A stretch of DNA of 64,000 nt from Paraniabella hibiscisoli (GTDB lineage Bacteria; Bacteroidota; Bacteroidia; Chitinophagales; Chitinophagaceae). Made by a program: the position numbers and the translations under genes. The notes under the pieces were generated by a model that was given only the letters and a program-made list of their open reading frames with translations, did not search any database and was not told where the DNA came from. Each line of letters begins with the position of its first letter. Position 1 is the stretch's first letter. This document shows, piece after piece, positions 20,795 to 31,449 of the stretch. The stretch lies in assembly GCF_022512515.1 (NCBI RefSeq), contig NZ_JAKWBK010000001.1:806001-870000 (forward strand), in the 5' to 3' direction.

Positions 20795-21708
20795 ATGAAA
20801 AAAATATAGTATCAAAACTTTTGCTTTTAACGTCAATACTATCAACGACAACTATTTACAGCGCCGCTCAAAACAGGGTCTATACCTACTACTTCAACGC
20901 AAAAATGGAAAGTGCCCCCAAAGAAAAAGCAGTTATAGTAGGCAAAGGGCGAACAGTGGATTCCTTCTACCTTGTTCAGTACTACAAAATGGCCGACAAT
21001 CGCTTATTATGGTTTGAGCAATTTAAAGACTCTACATTAGAAGTTTTACATGGCGATCGAGTGTTGTTCCATCCCAATAGGAAGGTTGAGGAGAAAAGCC
21101 ACTTTGAAAACAACAGGCTTACGGGACTTTTAATGAAATGGGATAGTACGGGCAATCTAACCGATTCGGGACATTATAAAGAAGACCACTTACTTTTCGA
21201 AGTAAAAAAGCGGTACGTTAATCACAGGTGGCTATACAATGCGATTGAAACGGACAGCATCAACAATACACTTAGAGATACTGACTATGATTCAACCGGT
21301 AACAAGTTGAGAGAAATTGCTTTTGTGGGCAGCAGTGGTACATGGACAGAATACCAAAAAGATGGCACTGTTGAGTCGGTTGACAGTGTTTTTACCCGAG
21401 AAGATAGAGAAGCTAAGTTTCCACCTCAAAATGGCGGTTGGCGAACCTACCTTGAAAGAAACCTGGACGGAATGGTCCCTATCAGAAATGGCGCAACGGG
21501 AGGTCAGGGTACGGTGATTATCCAGTTCGTAGTTGAAAAAGACGGCACGCTTTCTAATATGAAAGCTCTGACTAAAATTGGCTACGGAGCAGAGGAAGAA
21601 GTATTGCGCATTCTAAAGAAATCTCCAAAGTGGATCCCAGCCAGCAGGTATGGTAAAATTGTAAAAGCATATCGTAAACAGCCTGTAACATTTCAAATAC
21701 GCGGATAA
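20795..21708 (+). CDS. TonB-like energy transducer with YwqK/MORN-like module
   Basis: I place the start at the ATG at 20795. An A7 run right after it (20798-20804) needs one more A, which yields a signal peptide MKKNIVSKLLLLTSIL. The N-terminal module is paralogous to the preceding gene (YYFNAKMESAPKEKA, ADNRLLWFEQF, WDSTGNLTDSG). The C-terminus from about residue 220 is a TonB_C domain (GTVIIQFVVEKDGTLSN, KSPKWIPA, VTFQI). There is no obvious N-terminal membrane anchor with a Pro-rich linker, so it is an unusual soluble TonB-domain protein, a type known in Bacteroidota. Partner receptor unknown. Confidence 0.82.
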
Positions 21709-21818
21709 AAAAGTAGTTCATTAACTACATATCTCCTGAGCCACCGCCCCACTTAACAACGATACATTTCACCAGTCTAAACATAGAAAAAACAACAGGA
21801 TTTCCCGACAATAAGAAA

Positions 21819-21839
21819 CCTCACGAACTTGCCGTGAGG
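21819..21839 (-). terminator. Hairpin terminator after pepF
   Basis: CCTCACG / CGTGAGG stem, 27 bases beyond the pepF stop; a TTTCTTATT tract follows on the minus strand. Confidence 0.6.
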
Positions 21840-21865
21840 TCAATAATACCTGTTATATAAAGCCA

Positions 21866-23575
21866 TTATACTTTCTCCATCTCCTCTTTTACAAATTCCA
21901 TCAACCCCTTGATATGTGCCGGAGACAGATCAAATTGCAAACCTGCAGCCTCAAACAACTGCGGCAAAGTACGGGTGCCTCCCAAACTCAAAGCATTAGT
22001 GTAATTGTGTAATGCCTGTTCTTTATCCTTTTGAAATTGCTGCCAGAGGCCGATAGCGCCTAGTTGAGCAATACCATATTCAATATAATAAAAAGGCACT
22101 TCAAACAAATGCAACTGGCGTTGCCAGCTATAATTACGGTAAGCTTCTAAGCCGGTAACATCCAGCGAGGCCGGAGTAAATTCTGTAAGTATTCTCTGCC
22201 AGTTCTGTAAACGCTCTTCCCGCGTATGGTTGGGGTTTTCGTATACCCAATGCTGAAACTTATCAATGGTAGCAATCCAGGGAAAATAGTTAATACTCTT
22301 TCCAATTGTAATTCTTTCGCTCTTCTTAGCTCTTCTTCGTTTTCGAAAAAAACACCCCATTCGTTCATGCTGAATAACTCCATGCTCATACTTGCTACCT
22401 CGGCAAACTCGGTTGGGTATTCTTTAAACCCGGTTAATGGCAACGGGTGCGATAAAAACGAATGAATAGCATGGCCACCCTCGTGCACCATGGTGATCAC
22501 ATCGTTCAATGTTCCGGCTGCATTCATGAATATAAAAGGAGCGCCTGTTTCAGCCAGCGGGCAATTATAACCACCGGGAGCTTTGCCTTTACGGCTTTCC
22601 AGGTCGAAACGCTTTAGCTGGCTCATCTTCTCCAGACAGGCTGCGAAAAATGGATCTAATTTTTCAAAACAGCTCACTGTTTTCTGCAGCAATTCGCCTC
22701 CTGTTCTAAAGGGCTTCAGGGGCTCTATTCCTGCAGGCTCTGCATCTGTATCCCAGGGACGTAAGCTATCTAAGCCTAGCTTTGCCTGCTTCTTTTTATA
22801 AATATCATCAACAATGGGCAATACATACTGCTTCACCGCCTCCTGGAACTGGAAAGAATCTTCCTTGGTATAATCAAACCGGCCCAGCTCTGCAAACCGG
22901 TAATCCCGGTAATTCTCATATCCCGCGTTCAATGCCACCTGGTTTCTCTTTTTCAAAAGACCATCATAGAGCTCGTTCAAAGCATCCTTATCCTGTAACC
23001 TTCTTTCCGCTATCTTACGATATACTTCCTCTCTTACACTGCGATCAGGATCTTCCAAAAACTTAGCGGCCTGTTGTAAAGTATATTCCTTTCCACCTAC
23101 TTCAATGCTCATTTTACCGCTGATCACACCAAACTGCTGCGCCTCCACTGCCAGCTCAGACTGTAAGGGAATGTTTTCTTCTAAAAAGATCAATATTCTT
23201 TCTTACGTTTCGTAAGTACGTATAGTAAGCAGGTTCTTTCAGCTCTTTCGTAAGCGGATTTTCCACCAGCTTCCTGTTCAACAGATCGGAAAACGGTTGA
23301 ATTTTAGGCTGGATCTCCATCATAAAATAATTGAATGATTCGGCCAGTGCAGGGTTTTCCGTATCGCAGGTCATTTTTATCTGGCGCCAGCAGGCATCTT
23401 CGCTGATCACAGCTTCCAGTTCACTCAAGTCTTTAAGCCATTGCTCCAGATCCTGCAGAGAGCTGATAGTACGCTCTGACAATTCTTTAAAATAGGGCTC
23501 CAGCGTTGGCCAGTCTGTTACCTGGAAATCAGCGGGCAATAATTGCCTGGGGGTAGGTTGAATGTCTGCGGTCAT
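21866..23575 (-). CDS. M3-family oligoendopeptidase (PepF-like)
   Basis: Zinc metallopeptidase of family M3 that cleaves oligopeptides in the cytoplasm. The HEGGH motif (HExxH) sits in MVHEGGHAIHSF; the later glutamate ligand lies in EFAEVASMSMELF; the C-terminus carries FEVPFYYIEYGIAQLGA, typical of PepF. About 569 residues. Two frame breaks: near 23200, and at 22299-22301 where T3 should be T4. The split parts join without loss of conserved blocks. It is preceded by an octamer repeat region (23591-23666). Confidence 0.92.
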
Positions 23576-23590
23576 AAATTTTCGATGGTT

Positions 23591-23666
23591 AAGTCCGTAA
23601 GTCGGAAAGTCCGCGAGACCGGAAGATCAATAACGTAAAACGTCTAACCTGCCGACTTCCGGACTT
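23591..23666. repeat. Inverted, octamer-built intergenic repeat
   Basis: AAGTCCGTAAGTCGG (23591-23605) pairs with CCGACTTCCGGACTT (23652-23666) at 14 of 15 positions. The left side is itself built from AAGTCSGN octamers. It lies between pepF and the DUF5606 gene, both on the minus strand. Confidence 0.7.
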
Positions 23667-23686
23667 CCCTGAATTTCGGTTCTGTA

Positions 23687-24306
23687 TTAAAAATTATTCT
23701 TCTGCTTTTTCTTAGCGGGAGCTTTCTTTTTGGCAGCTGCTTTTTTAGGAGCCGCTTTTGGAGTTTCGCCCTCTTCACTTTCTTCAGTTGCTTTCTCTGC
23801 TGTTTTCTTTTTTGCAGCAGCCTTCTTAGGCTTTTCTTCAGCTGCAGCTTCTTCTTTCAGCGCTTCAGCCGCTATTTCTGCAGCCGCCGCTACTTCAGCT
23901 TCATCTGCTTCTTCCTCAGGCGCTTCTGATAATTTCAGCTCTATTTCATTCTTCTTTAGTATGTCGAACCATTTTACAATTTTCTTCATATCGCTATTGT
24001 AAACACGGTCGAAATCCATAACAGGGAACACTTCCTGGAAATAGGCTTTTACCGCCTTATCGTCCTTAGCATCCGGTAAGGCTGCAGTGCTTTTTCGATT
24101 GCCTGAAATACCTCTATAAGATTTACATTTTCGCCGGTAGTGTAAATTTCAATACTTTCCAAATGCGAAAACTGGTGAATACGTGTTGACGCAAATTTGG
24201 TTGATTTATCCTGTAAAGAACGCACAATCGCACCATCCTTTTTGCTGCTTACTAATTCATACAGGCCAGGTAATCCTGTAACTGCAACTAATTTATAATA
24301 TTCCAT
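23687..24306 (-). CDS. DUF5606 protein with Ala/Lys-rich histone H1-like tail
   Basis: The N-terminal DUF5606 domain (MEYYKLVAVTGLPGLYELVSS, VRSLQDKSTKFAS, SIEIYT) is Bacteroidota-specific and probably cytoplasmic. Near 100 residues the frame is lost in the T5 run at 24091-24095. After repair, an acidic Ala/Glu-rich stretch is followed by a tail of AAKKK/APKKA repeats like histone H1 or a nucleoid protein. Total about 206 residues. Function unknown; the tail suggests nucleic-acid or polyanion binding (inference). Confidence 0.88.
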
Positions 24307-24609
24307 AACAAAAATATTGAGTGGCGCAAGATAAATATTCTAAGCGATTTTATTGGTAATTTTTGATTTTTTAGGATTAAATAGCCATTTATACTACCCA
24401 AAACGTTTAAGCAGTCCCTTTCTAACACCAGTTAACCAGCCACTTCTTAATAATTTGTCGCTATACGATCATCTATTGTCGAAATAGAATTTCACACAGT
24501 TATCTTATAACAAACAGCCAAGAGAAAATGATTTTGAATTTTATGTAATTGTTATCAATAGCGAAGGATTACACTATTTTGAGCGTCAAACGGGCTAATA
24601 AAAAATTTT

Positions 24610-27471
24610 ATGAAGTTAGCCGGTTTTTTGTCTTTTTTCTAGCGTTAAGTATTGTAGGGCAAGCCCAAACGATCAAAGGCACACTAATGGACCCTGTTGA
24701 GGGCATTGTTGTTAAGGGAGCCACAGTGCAATTACTCAACCCGTCCGACAGCAGCAATATCCGGTCAACCAGCTCCGATTCTTCAGGAACCTTTCTTTTC
24801 ACCAATATGGACAGAGGTAGCTATGTATTAAAAGCTACTTCAATTGGTTTCGAAACCTTTTTCAGATCCATTGCTTTAAATGACTCCACACCGTCGCTGG
24901 ACCTGGACGATGTATATATACCCAAAAAAACCACTACGCTTGAAGGCGTAGTAATTGTGGCCAGCGCACCGGCAGTAAGCCAAAAAGGCGACACTACCCA
25001 GTTTAGTGCGGGCCAATACAAAGTAAACCCCGATGCTACAGTGGAAGACCTGATCAAAAAATGCCGGGTATTACAGTAGCGAAAGACGGGACGGTTACCG
25101 GCCAGGGAGAGCAGGTAAAAAAAGTGACTGTTGATGGTAAAGACTTTTTGGGGAAGATGCTACGATGGCGCTGCGTAACCTGCCAGCTGAGGTAGTAGAC
25201 AAAATTCAATTATTTGATCGACTGAGTGACCAGGCTCAGATGACTGGTTTTGACGATGGCAATGCCGTGAAAGCCATCAACATCGTTACACGTGGCGGAA
25301 TGCGCAATGGCCAGTTTGGTCGTGTATTTGCCGGATATGGCACAGAGAACACTTATTCGGCGGGGGAAATACGAGCTTTTTTAAAGGAGACCGCCGTATT
25401 ACCCTGATCGGGAATTTCAATAATATCAACGTTCAGAATTTTGCGCAGCAGGATCTTTTAGGTGTGATGAGCGGCGGCGGCGGTCGAGGAGGCGGTGGCC
25501 GTGGCGGATTTGGTGGCGGCGGTTTTGGCGGTGGTTTCGGTGGCAACTTTTCCTCCGGTCAATCTGCGGGAATCAGCACAACCAATGCATTCGGTCTTAA
25601 CTATTCTGATATGTGGGGCAAAAAATTGAACGTAAGTGGTAGCTATTTTTTCTCTAATGGTAAAAACGTCAACGAAACGGAAACCTTTTCTCCCAGTATT
25701 ACTACCGATGATAGAATTTTGAACCTGGCTACCAGAAGCGCATCGTCATCAAATAATAATAACCACCGGTTTAACATGCGGTTTGAGTATAAATTAGATT
25801 CCAATAATACCATCATGTACATACCAGCTGGAGCTTTCAAAACAATAACAGTTATTCCAGCACCTACTCTTCAGCAATTTACGCCGATGGAGACAGTTCC
25901 TACATCAGCGATGCAAATAGTAGCTCAAAGAGAAATGGTTATAACATCGGCAACAACTTAATGTACCGTCGTAGTTTTAAAAAAACCGGCAGAAGCCTAT
26001 CGTTATCGCTGCAAGCTAATTTCACTAAAAACGATGGAGAAAGCTACAACCTTACCAACATTTCAAAGTATGAGGAAATAAATCTCCCCGACGTACGCAA
26101 TCAATATAGAACCAACCCTACCAACAGTTCCAATTATTCTGCAAGATTGAATTATACTGAACCGTTGGGAAAGCAAGGAATGTTAGAATTGAGCTATACA
26201 CCGGCAAAACGTATTAACAAACGCAACCAGGAAACTTTTGACTATGATGGCGTGGCTTATACATTGCCTAATACTGCCCAGTCAAACCAATTTGAAAATA
26301 CCATTACCACACATAATGGTGGCTTCAATTACCGTTTGGGTAGAAACCGTGATAATCAGCTTTCTGCAGGGTTCGATTTACAGTATTCAACATTGTACAG
26401 TGAAAGAGTAAGGCCTACTGTGGGAACCGTTGATCAAAACTTTTTGCCTTCCTACCCAATTTAAGATGGTCTAAAAAAATCGGACGCTACGGTAATGGAC
26501 GTGTTTTCTATCGCTCAGGTACCGACTTCCCGTCAATTGACCAGTTACAGGATGTCATAGACAGCTCTAATCAAACCAGTATTGTGGTAGGTAACCCCAA
26601 TTTGCAACAAGCCTATAATCACCGCGGGGTATTGAGGTATATCTATGCAAATACTAAAAACAATAACAGCTTTACAGCCAACGCATCTTTTAATGTCATC
26701 GACAACTATATTTCTACTGATGTTGTAAATGATAAAGGTATTACCAACACCACCTACATCAACTTAAATGGCTATCGTAACTTCTCGGGTTTATTGGTAT
26801 ACTCCTTTCCGGTAAAATTCATTAAGTCCAATTTCAATATTACCACTAATTATAATTATGGTAAAACACCTAGCAAATACAATGGGGTAATAGGTTTTGT
26901 TACCCGAAACACATTCGGCGGCGGCGCAGTGTTAAGCAGTAACGTGAGCGAATTTGTAGACTTCACACTTAACTACGATATCAACTATACTCAGACGACC
27001 AGTACGTTAAATAACGCCAGTGCAGGACAAAACTATTTACAGCAAAGTCCTGGGGCCAACCTTAACCTGCTTTCTAGATCCGGTTGGTTCTTTAATACCA
27101 ATGTATCCTATCAGAATTACAAACTTGAGAATGCCGAAGGAGTTGAGTACACACTTTGGAATGCAGCTATAGGTAAAAAATTCCTGGCCAAAAAGCAGGC
27201 TGAGTTAAAACTGTCTGTATTTGACATTTTGAAACAAAATAATAGTTTCAGCCAAACCCTGAACAATTTCAACCTGATACAAACTACCACAACAAGAGTT
27301 TTACAGCAGTATTTCATGCTTACGTTCACTTACAGTCTTCGTAATTTCGGAAAAGCCAACACTTCTTCTCAGAGAAGCGAAGAAAGAGGCGACTGGAGAG
27401 GCGGACAAGGCACCGGTGGCGGAATGCCAGGAGGTGGCGGTGGCCGACCTGGCGGAGGACCAATGTTTTAA
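24610..27471 (+). CDS. TonB-dependent receptor-like outer-membrane beta-barrel with Gly-rich loops
   Basis: Order: signal peptide (start ATG 24610, MKLAGFF, needing one T in the T6 run at 24624-24629), a carboxypeptidase-like regulatory domain (TIKGTLMDPVEG...YVLKATSIGFETF), a plug-like region (VEDLIKKMPGITVAKDGTVTGQGE, TVDGKDFFGEDATMALRNLP), then a long beta-barrel with many Asn/Thr-rich strands. A Gly/Arg/Phe-rich loop sits at about residue 285 and the tail is GGRPGGGPMF. This is the outer-membrane beta-barrel family usual in Bacteroidota. Five further frame breaks (about 25070, 25158, 25370, 25838, 26455) are each repaired by one base. An ECF sigma gene follows 53 bases downstream. Ligand unknown. 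Confidence 0.85.
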
Positions 27472-27524
27472 AGGCTTTCACAAATCGTATAAGAAAAATG
27501 TAGTAATATCGCTGCCTGAATTTT

Positions 27525-28100
27525 TTGTATAAACTAAAACTTTTGGTTAGCGAGGAAATACTGGTAGAACAATTAAAACGGGGAGACGAAGCCGCTTTTA
27601 AACAGGTTGTGGACAGTTATCAAAACATGGTCTACAACACCTGTCTCAGTATTGTGAAAAGTGAAGAAGATGCAGAAGATTTGGCACAGGAGGTATTTGT
27701 GCAGGTATATCAGTCGATTGGCTCTTTTAAAGGAGAATCTAAGCTCTCCACCTGGTTGTATCGAATTGCCACTACCAAATCGTTAGACCACGAACGTAAA
27801 AAGAAAAGAAAAAAACGTTTTGGTTTTGTGAAAAGTATTTTTGGCGATGACGCGCAGGTTGAAGTAAATCCACCCGACTTTAACCACCCCGGCGTAGTAC
27901 TGGATAAGAAAGAAACTGCCGCCGTTTTGATGAAAGCAGTAGACAAATTGCCTGAAAATCAAAAAATTGCATTTATTCTAAATAAAATTGAGGGGTTGAG
28001 CTACCAGGAGATAAGCGAAATTATGCAGACAACAGTGTCGGCCATTGAGTCGCTGTTGCACCGTGCAAAAAATAATTTGAGGAAAATATTAGAAACATAA
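27525..28100 (+). CDS. ECF-type RNA polymerase sigma factor
   Basis: Sigma-70 region 2 (VYNTCLSIVKSEEDAEDLAQEVFVQVYQS, then STWLYRIATTKSLD) and region 4 (LPENQKIAFILNKIEGLSYQEISEIMQ...LLHRAKNNLRK), about 185 residues: a classic ECF sigma. No ATG fits. The open frame reaches 27525, and a TTG at 27543 (VSEEILVEQLKRGDE) is a likely start. Downstream lie a membrane protein of anti-sigma type and two Spy-like proteins, so it probably runs an envelope-stress regulon. Confidence 0.9.
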   Translation: MYKLKLLVSEEILVEQLKRGDEAAFKQVVDSYQNMVYNTCLSIVKSEEDAEDLAQEVFVQVYQSIGSFKGESKLSTWLYRIATTKSLDHERKKKRKKRFGFVKSIFGDDAQVEVNPPDFNHPGVVLDKKETAAVLMKAVDKLPENQKIAFILNKIEGLSYQEISEIMQTTVSAIESLLHRAKNNLRKILET

Positions 28101-28238
28101 AAAACGTTATTTTACAAGGAAAATGAAAAAATAGCGTCAAAAAGATATAGACAGACATGGGAAAGCCCGGCAGCGGGTAGTTGATTTCCCGGCGAACTAT
28201 AAAAACCCGTCTGCGGTAAGCAGGCAAAAAAATTAAGG

Positions 28239-28559
28239 ATGAAAAGGTCCAACCTGGAAATAGATGAAATTTTAAACAGCCTGGATGGCATTAGTCGTGC
28301 TGAGGCCCGGCCCTACATGCATACCCGCATTATGGCCAGGATTCAGGAAGAAAATAGTTTCTGGACAAAAACAGTTGGATTTTTAACAAGACCAGCGGTT
28401 GCCATTGCCTGTGTTTTGGTGGTATTAATGGCCAATGCTTATACTGTACTTAATTCAGAGTACCCGAAGCAGGAGGTTTCAACAATTACATCCAGTGTAG
28501 TATCGGATGGTTTACAAAATGAAAACTATATACTGGCAGTTAACGATGTTAATCCCTAA
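28239..28559 (+). CDS. Putative anti-sigma factor, single-pass membrane protein
   Basis: 106 residues: a charged cytoplasmic N-terminus (residues 1-45, including a helix EARPYMHTRIMARIQEE), one membrane helix (PAVAIACVLVVLMANAYTVL) and a short periplasmic tail. No zinc-binding HxxxC motif. The place right after an ECF sigma gene and this topology suggest the cognate anti-sigma factor (inference). The 138-bp gap before it holds no gene but has GC-rich inverted segments around 28158-28185. Confidence 0.7.
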   Translation: MKRSNLEIDEILNSLDGISRAEARPYMHTRIMARIQEENSFWTKTVGFLTRPAVAIACVLVVLMANAYTVLNSEYPKQEVSTITSSVVSDGLQNENYILAVNDVNP

Positions 28560-28562
28560 TAA

Positions 28563-29002
28563 ATGACGCAAAGCCGATCCAATAACAAAGTTCTCGTATT
28601 CATTATTTTTCTTCTTTTATTGACCAATATTGCCGTATTGGCCTATTTTTTTTTTTTTGTGTAAAAAGCCCGAGAAAAAACCTGATAATAAGGATGGATT
28701 TGCAGCAGTGCTGAGAAAAGAGGTGGGTTTTAACGATGCGCAGGTGGCCAGATTTAACGAATTAAAAAAACGCACTGGACAGACGCTAAAGCAAAAATGG
28801 ACCAGATCATTCACATGAAGAATATTCTTTTGATCTGACCAAGACCCAGGATACGGTAGATACAACGGTGATAAAGTGGGCAGACTCGATCGCCAGCCTT
28901 CAGAAACAAGTAGAAATCAACTCTTTCAGGCATGTGGTGCAAACAAGAAAAATTTGCACGGCTGAGCAGCAGGTTGCTTATGACTCGCTGATGAAAAAAT
29001 AA
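28563..29002 (+). CDS. Membrane-anchored Spy/CpxP-like (periplasmic heavy-metal-sensor type) protein
   Basis: Starts at 28563 with MTQSRSNNKVLVFIIFLLLLTNIAVLAYFF, an N-terminal anchor. The helical periplasmic part has LRKEVGFNDAQVARFNELKKRTGQ and FRHVVQTRKICTAEQQVAYDSLMKK, the layout of Spy/CpxP/ZraP proteins. The frame breaks in a T13 run (28649-28661) and again near 28793 and 28820; a complete chain would have about 147 residues. Probably a chaperone-like sensor of envelope damage, working with the next gene. Confidence 0.7.
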
Positions 29003-29239
29003 TCAACAAAGGAAGAAGTCGTAAACCGGGCGACGGCCCGCCACCCGGAGACCGGTAGAAAATGTCCTCTTGCAACTTTTGCGGGATTTTATCTTCTTAT
29101 TAGTATAGAATCTTTCAAAATGAACTCAGGCATGACCGATTTTAAGCATACTAACAGTAGTAATCTTGCAGCGTATTCAGCCCGGCAGGTCTATAAAAAG
29201 GCCTATACGGAAGCGTTTAACCCTTTAAAAAGTTTGCGG

Positions 29240-29641
29240 ATGAAAACCAAAACAGCATTCGTTGTACTGCTTTCCCTATTGCTGGGTTATGCACCTTTAA
29301 GCGCGCAGAATAATGCATCGAACGAAGACATTAAGGCCAAAGCAAGCATGGCTGTGGATGCCCTGGATGAGGCTTTCAAACTGGAAAAATCCAAAAAACA
29401 AAATATAGAAGAAATTTTCGTTGAGTTTTACCAGGATCAGCAAAAGCTAAAAAACAATATACAACGACCCGCTTCAGGACTGGCCCAGGGTTTATCCAGC
29501 CAGGACTTTCAAAGTGTAAGAAAGAGAAATGATGCGTTGATCAGCGAACGCGATAACCGGCTTAAAAAAGAATTAAGCGAAGATCAATATAAAAAATGGA
29601 AAGGCGATATTGAGCCTTCTCTTCACAAAAGAAAAAAATAA
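29240..29641 (+). CDS. Exported Spy/CpxP-like helical protein
   Basis: I choose the ATG at 29240 because it gives a clean signal peptide (MKTKTAFVVLLSLLLGYAPLSAQ); the frame extends upstream to 29120 without one. The mature part is about 110 residues, all helical and charged (LEKSKKQNIEEIFVEFYQDQQKLK; LKKELSEDQYKKWKGDI), as in Spy-type periplasmic chaperones. Fourth gene of the sigma/anti-sigma cluster. The 237-bp gap before it contains a GC-rich inverted segment at about 29017-29050. Confidence 0.75.
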   Translation: MKTKTAFVVLLSLLLGYAPLSAQNNASNEDIKAKASMAVDALDEAFKLEKSKKQNIEEIFVEFYQDQQKLKNNIQRPASGLAQGLSSQDFQSVRKRNDALISERDNRLKKELSEDQYKKWKGDIEPSLHKRKK

Positions 29642-29649
29642 CCGAACAC

Positions 29650-30829
29650 CTACCGAAGTGTATAAATAATCAACTTATCGGTCCCCACCAGCTCGTCATG
29701 ATCCTGCACTAAAACCAGCTTATTTCCATCCGCATTCCACACAACCGCATGCAGCTCTTTTTGGGTATAGTCATTTTCACCCTGCTCAGGTCTCTCGTAT
29801 TTACCAGCCACGCATCCATTTCTTGAGTAATATAAAACAACCATTTGCCATCCGGGCTTAAATATCCTTTGAAATAGTCGGCATTCAATGGGCGGCTTTC
29901 TATCAAACGATTTTTCTTATACTTCACTATGTAGTTCGTATCCTCCGCCATAAAGTGCTCATCATCTAAAAACACCAATTCGTCGTTGGCTGTCATAGCA
30001 AACTTATAAGTCAGGTTCGTGAATTTCCGGATACCAAAATCCTGCAAAGTATCTTTTTCAGACAATAATAAATGCCTGTATTCACTCGCCATGCCACTAC
30101 CCGAATCAGCCGGGCTGTAAACAATATAAGCGAGCTTCTTATTGATCAGGTAAGACTCCCCATCAACTCATACAAGCGATACTTAATACCAGGCTGGCGG
30201 ACCAATCTTGTTCTTTTGCTGGCCAGATCAACCTCACTGATAGCAACCGGTGCGCCATAAGGACCATTCACTTTGTCTCCCGCTTTATATACGAGCTTTA
30301 AAGAGTCAACAAAAAAGGGATCGAGCAGATAGTTGTTCAGGGGCTTGGCTACTTCCTGTATTTTCTTGAAAGACTTATTAAATATTTTGATAGTATTTCC
30401 TTTGTAGGCTTCTGCATACAATTTATCGGGTCTTTGCAATGGATTTACCTGGTAAGAATAGGCCAAACGGTTATCATTGGTGGAGAATGCCGGTCCCCAG
30501 CCATAGTCGATTAAAGATAGCCGACGGGTTTTATAATCCAACATACTTACAACAGGGTCAAACTGCCGGGCATTAATGCTATTGGGAGCAAGATAATTTA
30601 CGGCTCCACCCGGCAAAAAATGCTGTACATTATTAATGCTGCTGTCTTTACCACTAAGCCTTCGAACAAACGCTATTTCGTTGCTGGTACGCGCAAAAAC
30701 GGGGTTGAGTATATAATAACCTTTTTGAAACCATTCGGCGGTTTTTTCCACTTTAGGAGGCTGCCCATATAAAGAACTTCCTGCAAGCAGTAAAAAAGAA
30801 AAAACCAATACACACACATGCTTAATCAT
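29650..30829 (-). CDS. Exported TolB/WD40-like beta-propeller protein
   Basis: Signal peptide (VCVLVFSFLLLAGSSLYG), then repeated blades: GYYILNPVFARTSNEIAFV, LIDYGWGPAFSTNDNRLAYSY, LNADYFKGYLSPDGKWLFYIT, ELHAVVWNADGNKLVLV. This is the pattern of a TolB-like or peptidase-S9 N-terminal propeller with no catalytic domain. Two frame breaks: near 30155 (G run) and near 29750 (A run). About 392 residues. It converges closely on the Spy-like gene. Ligand unknown. Confidence 0.75.
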
Positions 30830-30944
30830 ATTCCTTTATCTGTCAATTTGTAGTAAAACGAAATTTTAAGGGAAATATTATATCCCTTATAAGACAGCAG
30901 AAACAGCGAATGGTTTTTTGCCCTGGTATAATTTAACAATACGC

Positions 30945-31352
30945 TTACTGTAAGGTATAAATCAGCCTCGGTCCATCAACAAAAGTTATATCGTATACCA
31001 ATGATTGGGGTGTTTTGATATTTAACCAGCCTCCATAGATCGTTAAAGAGGATTCTGTATTAAACGATAGCTTGTAAAACTTCTCTGTCTCCAGGCTGGT
31101 AATAGTATAAGTGCCGCCAACCGATAACTTTTCTGGTCCGTTTATTCTCGTTTTCAGAAACGTAGAATCAGGATAAAAAGTAATGGTTTCAACATAATCA
31201 GGAGCCTTATCCATATTCGTCCAAGGATTAGAAACCGATGTCAACTTATATACTTTTGTTTTTGCTGTATGCTCTTCTGGCATGTTCTTTTCCTTCTTAC
31301 AAGAACCAAAGGCCAGCAGTATAAGCAGTCCGCCCAGTGCTAATATTTTCAT
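30945..31352 (-). CDS. Lipoprotein of unknown function
   Basis: Start at 31352 gives the lipobox MKILALGGLLILLAFGSC. The mature part of about 117 residues is a beta-rich lipocalin-like domain (YKLTSVSNPWTNMDKAPD, TITFYPDSTFLKTRING, GGTYTITSLE). No family recognised with certainty. It stands between the propeller gene and the GH105 gene, all on the minus strand. Confidence 0.75.
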   Translation of the reverse strand: MKILALGGLLILLAFGSCKKEKNMPEEHTAKTKVYKLTSVSNPWTNMDKAPDYVETITFYPDSTFLKTRINGPEKLSVGGTYTITSLETEKFYKLSFNTESSLTIYGGWLNIKTPQSLVYDITFVDGPRLIYTLQ

Positions 31353-31449
31353 AATAGTTTGTTTTACCGGTAGAACGGCTTTTAGTTGAAAAACGCAACA
31401 TATAAAATAATAATAACAGCCCGGCAAACGGATTCAACAAGCTGTGTCT

